Assembly (NCBI GenBank): GCA_002439735.1
Contig: DJPG01000072.1
Coordinates: forward strand, 11,912 to 21,020
Reading direction: 5' to 3'
DNA: 9,109 bases
DNA from: Firmicutes bacterium UBA6418
GTDB lineage: Bacteria; Bacillota; Clostridia; Peptostreptococcales; Anaerovoracaceae
The translations under genes were made by a program, and so were the position numbers. How positions within the stretch are numbered: the first letter of the stretch is position 1; each line of letters opens with the position of its first letter. Shown here piece by piece: positions 6,438-9,109 of this stretch. The notes beneath the pieces were generated by a model, which ran no database searches, was not told the DNA's origin, and worked only from the letters and a program-made list of their open reading frames with translations.

Positions 6438-7577
6438 CTATAAGATCTCGCGCGTCTTTGCGCGCGTCTGGCGGTCGATCTGCAAAATCCCCTCTAAATC
6501 TAAATGATATGTCGGCATATGCCGTGATAGAAGCAGTTCCAGCTTTCGCGGAATGTCCGTAAAGCCGATTTTTTCATGTAAAAAGGCGTCCACCAGCACT
6601 TCGTTGGCCGCGTTCAGAACCACCGGGCAGCTGCCACCCGTCCGGATCGCCTCGTAAGCCAGCGCCAGACAGCGAAAGGTCGCAAGATCCGGCTTTTCAA
6701 ATGTCAGACGGCTTCCGGCTCCGAAAAAGTCCAGCGGAGCGTCCGGATTCACAAGCCGCTCCGGATAGCCCAGAGCCAAGCTGATCGGGATCCGCATATC
6801 CGGTACGCCCATCTGACCGATGACTGAATTGTCCATAAATTCCACCGCCGAATGTAAAATGCTCTGCGGATGTACCAGCACCTGGATCTTCTCTGCCGGC
6901 ACATCGAACAGCCATCTGGCTTCGATCACTTCCAGTCCCTTATTCATCATCGTGGCCGAATCGATCGTGATCTTGGCGCCCATGCTCCAGTTCGGATGCT
7001 TCAGTGCCTGCGCCAGCGTCACGGTTTCCAACTGCTCACGGGAAAATCCGCGGAACGGACCGCCGCTTGCTGTCAGGAGTATTTTTTTGACCGGACGGTT
7101 CCGGTTACCCTCCAGGCACTGAAAGATCGCGCTGTGCTCGCTGTCGACCGGCAGCAGTTTCACGCCCGCTTCCCGAACCGCATCCATCACGATCTGCCCG
7201 CCCGCGACCAGCGTTTCCTTGTTGGCCAGCGCGATATCCCTGCCGGCTCGGATCGCGTGATAGGTCGGTTCCAGTCCACGCATGCCCATCAGCGCGTTCA
7301 CCACCATGTCACACTCCGCTGCGGCCGCGTCGATCAGACCCTGCGAACCGTATGCGAACGCAGTCTTAGGAAACCGTTTTGCAAGCTTGACCGCGTCCTC
7401 CGCCCGCTCGGTAACCGCAAGCTGCGGCTTAAAGGTCTCGATCTGCTTTGCCAGAAGTTCGGTGTTCCTGCCGCAGGTCAGTGCCATGACGAAAAAACGC
7501 TCCGGATTTGATGCGATGACTTCCAACGTCTGCGTACCGATGGAGCCTGTACTGCCTAAAATCGTAATACTTTTCAT
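6438..7577 (-). CDS. dxr: 1-deoxy-D-xylulose 5-phosphate reductoisomerase Dxr (IspC)
   Basis: Dxr rearranges and reduces 1-deoxy-D-xylulose 5-phosphate to 2-C-methyl-D-erythritol 4-phosphate using NADPH and a divalent metal. This is the first committed step of the MEP isoprenoid pathway and the target of fosmidomycin. The 379-residue cytosolic protein begins with the NADPH-binding loop ILGSTGSIG (residues 6-14). Further family motifs are ALANKETLVAGG (116-127), PVDSEHSAIFQ (143-153) with metal ligands Asp145 and Glu147, ASGGPFR (170-176), and NWSMGAKITIDSATMMNKGLE (196-216) with Glu216 and nearby Glu219. VHPQSILHS and GVPDMRIPISLALGYP follow, then a helical C-terminal domain. The ATG at 7577 is chosen over upstream in-frame codons because it follows the GGAGG site and starts exactly at the Rossmann strand. 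The stop is TAG at 6438. Gaps of 73 bases to cdsA and 92 bases to rseP contain no minus-strand terminator, so one transcript is likely. Confidence 0.97.
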   Translation of the reverse strand: MKSITILGSTGSIGTQTLEVIASNPERFFVMALTCGRNTELLAKQIETFKPQLAVTERAEDAVKLAKRFPKTAFAYGSQGLIDAAAAECDMVVNALMGMRGLEPTYHAIRAGRDIALANKETLVAGGQIVMDAVREAGVKLLPVDSEHSAIFQCLEGNRNRPVKKILLTASGGPFRGFSREQLETVTLAQALKHPNWSMGAKITIDSATMMNKGLEVIEARWLFDVPAEKIQVLVHPQSILHSAVEFMDNSVIGQMGVPDMRIPISLALGYPERLVNPDAPLDFFGAGSRLTFEKPDLATFRCLALAYEAIRTGGSCPVVLNAANEVLVDAFLHEKIGFTDIPRKLELLLSRHMPTYHLDLEGILQIDRQTRAKTREIL

Positions 7578-7584
7578 ATCGTTT

Positions 7585-7589
7585 CCTCC
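7585..7589 (-). promoter_or_regulatory. Ribosome binding site that fixes the dxr start
   Basis: The minus strand reads GGAGG, then 7 bases (AAACGAT), then ATG at 7577. The reading frame is open upstream to 7667, with earlier ATG codons. Those codons lie upstream of, or too close to, this site, and they add residues absent from the Dxr family. This site therefore marks the true start. Confidence 0.8.
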
Positions 7590-7650
7590 GCCTCGCATAC
7601 GCATATCTTCTCGTATGACTTCAGTAACTCCGGCACATATGCCGCGCTGC

Positions 7651-8436
7651 CTACATTTCGTTGACAAACAGGATGCAGTAGTAGATCATCGGCGCCGTGA
7701 ACAGCACACTGTCGAAACGATCGAGAATGCCGCCGTGACCCGGAATCAGATTGCCGTAATCCTTGATGCCCATCTGGCGTTTGAATGCCGACGCGGACAG
7801 ATCCCCGAGCTGTGCCACGACGCTGCCGACCACCGCGATGATCATGCATTCCGCGATCATGTCCGGTTTGACAAGCCAGGCGAAGATCCCGCAGAACAAC
7901 ACGCTGCCGAGCACGCCGCCGACCGCACCCTCCTTGCTCTTTTTCGGGCTCAGGTGCGGGCAAAGCTTGTGCTTGCCGATCGCCATGCCGACGAAATAGG
8001 CTAAGATATCCGTGCCGAACGCTGCCAAAAATACCAGCCAGATCAGATCACTGTCCGGCGTCTGGTCGATCAGCACGATATGGAACGAAAAGAACACAAC
8101 ATAGAGAATGCCCATCAAGGTCGATGTCATATCCACAAGCTTTCGTTCCTCGACGTGAAAGCCGTAGATCATGGATGCCATCACCACCAGCACGACCCAG
8201 AGCATGATAAAGCGGTAATCCGACGGAAACGCCAGATTCAGCGCGTACAGCACGACCAGAGCCGTATAGCCGATCATCTTGCACGGTTTCGTTCCGGCAA
8301 CTTCAAAGCCATGGTAAAATTCATGCAAGCCGATCGCTCCGACCACAAAAGCCGCCGCCATCAGCGGGTAACCGCCCAGATAAACCAAAATCAGAAGCGG
8401 CAGCATCACGCATGCCGATAGAATTCTTGTTTTCAT
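7651..8436 (-). CDS. cdsA: Phosphatidate cytidylyltransferase CdsA (CDP-diacylglycerol synthase)
   Basis: The enzyme converts phosphatidic acid and CTP to CDP-diacylglycerol and pyrophosphate, the branch point of bacterial phospholipid synthesis, in the cytoplasmic membrane. The 261-residue protein has the usual family length. It is highly hydrophobic, with several membrane segments including roughly residues 5-20, 24-38, 55-70, 76-92, 108-124, 131-152, 172-188 and 194-210. The C-terminal CDP-alcohol signature is complete at residues 214-242: SASAFKR, then KD, then PGHGGILDRFD, with the conserved acidic and basic residues of the metal and CTP site. Start: the ATG at 8436 follows a perfect Shine-Dalgarno 6 bases upstream, and MKTRILSA is a typical CdsA beginning. 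The stop is TAG at 7651. The gene lies between uppS and dxr in the order common in Bacillota. Nothing in the protein looks abnormal. Confidence 0.96.
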   Translation of the reverse strand: MKTRILSACVMLPLLILVYLGGYPLMAAAFVVGAIGLHEFYHGFEVAGTKPCKMIGYTALVVLYALNLAFPSDYRFIMLWVVLVVMASMIYGFHVEERKLVDMTSTLMGILYVVFFSFHIVLIDQTPDSDLIWLVFLAAFGTDILAYFVGMAIGKHKLCPHLSPKKSKEGAVGGVLGSVLFCGIFAWLVKPDMIAECMIIAVVGSVVAQLGDLSASAFKRQMGIKDYGNLIPGHGGILDRFDSVLFTAPMIYYCILFVNEM

Positions 8437-8442
8437 GCTTTT

Positions 8443-8449
8443 CCTCCTT
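8443..8449 (-). promoter_or_regulatory. Ribosome binding site of cdsA overlapping the uppS stop codon
   Basis: The minus strand reads TAAGGAGGAAAAGCATG. The AAGGAGG Shine-Dalgarno shares two bases with the uppS TAA stop and sits 6 bases from the cdsA ATG. Ribosomes finishing uppS end directly on the cdsA initiation site, which suggests translational coupling (inference). Confidence 0.85.
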
Positions 8450-9109
8450 ATCTTCCGCCAAACCTGCGATCCCTATGCGTAAATTCCGTTACCATCTTTT
8501 CAAATTCTTCCGGTGTGAAATCAGGCCAATAGGTATCTGTAAACGCAAACTCGCTGTATGCCGCCTGCCAGAGCAGGAAGTTGGAAAGCCGCTGTTCCCC
8601 GCTGGTACGGATGATCAAATCCGGATCCGGCACATTTCCATTCTCCGCACCGGTATAAAGATGTTCCGCAAATTTTACCTCGTCGATGTCCTCCGGCGCA
8701 AGCGTGCCCGCGCACACTGCCGCACAGAGCTTCTTGGCAGCGCGAACCATCTCTGCCCTGCTGCCGTAATTCAAAGCGATGTTAAACTGCAGACCGGTGT
8801 TTTTTTGGGTAGTCCGCAAGGCCTTTTCGATACTTTCGACTGCCGTCTTCGGCACTTTTTCATATTCGCCGAGGATATGCACTTTTACGTTGTTTTCATG
8901 CAGTTCCGCAAGCTCACTGCCGACAAATTTGACCAGCAGGTTAAAAATTCCGCCAACCTCCTCCTGCGAACGTTTCCAGTTTTCGGTAGAAAACGCGTAG
9001 ACGGTCAGATAACGGATGCCCATCCGGTCGGCTTTTTTGATGATCTCTTTCATGGTGAGCATCCCACGATGATGCCCCTGCAACCGGTTGACCTTGTGCT
9101 GCTCAGCCC
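8448..9109 (-). CDS. uppS: Undecaprenyl diphosphate synthase UppS (isoprenyl transferase), 5' end outside window
   Basis: This cis-prenyltransferase condenses isopentenyl diphosphate units onto farnesyl diphosphate to give C55 undecaprenyl diphosphate, the lipid carrier for peptidoglycan and other wall polymers. It acts at the inner face of the membrane. About 219 codons are visible, ending in TAA at 8448-8450. The reading frame stays open to the window edge, and the last two bases (gg) would complete a Trp codon, fitting the family's GNGRW motif just outside. Some 20-30 N-terminal residues, including the catalytic Asp of that motif, are therefore missing. Visible family motifs are RLQGHHRGM, YAFSTENWKR, LNYGSRAEM and, near the C-terminus, DPDLIIRTSGEQRLSNFLLW, which carries the Arg and Ser residues that bind isopentenyl diphosphate. 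In-frame TTG or ATG codons near 9083-9050 should not be taken as the start, because conserved sequence continues upstream of them. cdsA follows after 11 bases, so the two are surely co-transcribed. The family assignment is very secure. Confidence 0.96.
   Translation of the reverse strand, partial: AEQHKVNRLQGHHRGMLTMKEIIKKADRMGIRYLTVYAFSTENWKRSQEEVGGIFNLLVKFVGSELAELHENNVKVHILGEYEKVPKTAVESIEKALRTTQKNTGLQFNIALNYGSRAEMVRAAKKLCAAVCAGTLAPEDIDEVKFAEHLYTGAENGNVPDPDLIIRTSGEQRLSNFLLWQAAYSEFAFTDTYWPDFTPEEFEKMVTEFTHRDRRFGGR

Noticed and set aside
7596..7617. The inverted repeat CATACG...CGTATG in the cdsA-dxr gap
   Set aside because: A 6-bp mixed stem with a 10-base loop and no T-run is too weak to call a terminator or operator.
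7578..7667. A 30-residue N-terminal extension of Dxr
   Set aside because: The Dxr family begins at MKSITILGSTGSIG, and the GGAGG ribosome site lies 7 bases before that ATG, downstream of the longer starts.
7574..7963. A minus-strand frame ending in TGA that overlaps the dxr ATG (ATGA arrangement), tempting as a small gene between cdsA and dxr
   Set aside because: Most of it overlaps the conserved C-terminal part of cdsA in another frame and reads as Arg/Gly-rich shadow sequence. The cdsA product is complete, so no frameshifted extension is needed.

Overview
The window is one densely packed bacterial gene cluster. Every recognisable gene lies on the minus strand, so transcription runs from high to low coordinates. 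In that direction the order is uppS (5' end cut off by the window edge), cdsA, dxr, rseP, ispG and polC, followed by a 285-base non-coding stretch. A PolC-type replicative polymerase, together with this isoprenoid/lipid gene order ending in polC, points to the Bacillota (Firmicutes). The moderately high G+C content and the style of the UppS and RseP sequences make a Negativicutes or clostridial anaerobe most likely. That finer placement is inference only; no 16S or other marker is present.

Layout by region. 8448-9109: the visible part of undecaprenyl diphosphate synthase. 7651-8436: phosphatidate cytidylyltransferase, whose Shine-Dalgarno overlaps the uppS stop codon. 6438-7577: DXP reductoisomerase. 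6346-6437: a 92-base gap with a terminator-like hairpin that points against the genes. 5320-6345: site-2 protease RseP. 4181-5278: the iron-sulfur MEP-pathway enzyme IspG. 286-4197: PolC, overlapping the end of ispG by 17 bases. 1-285: no gene, but a good leftward promoter (extended -10 plus an A/T tract in UP-element position), then strong inverted repeats, probably the leader of the next operon or a small RNA.

The genes form a cell-envelope precursor unit. Dxr (second step) and IspG (sixth step) belong to the MEP route to isoprenoid units. UppS polymerises those units into the C55 lipid carrier for wall synthesis. CdsA makes CDP-diacylglycerol for phospholipids. RseP is an intramembrane protease for membrane-stress signalling or clearing of signal-peptide remnants. 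PolC is linked to the unit by overlap rather than by pathway.

The most notable observation is in PolC. It is about 1303 residues, short for the family, because the DnaQ-like 3'-5' proofreading exonuclease that normally interrupts the PHP domain is cleanly absent. Only about 24 residues lie between the two PHP halves. All nine positions of the PHP metal-binding set, by comparison with DnaE-type PHP domains, nevertheless carry metal-ligand residues, so proofreading by the PHP domain itself is a testable possibility. A 27-residue glycine-rich linker in the same protein is also unusual.
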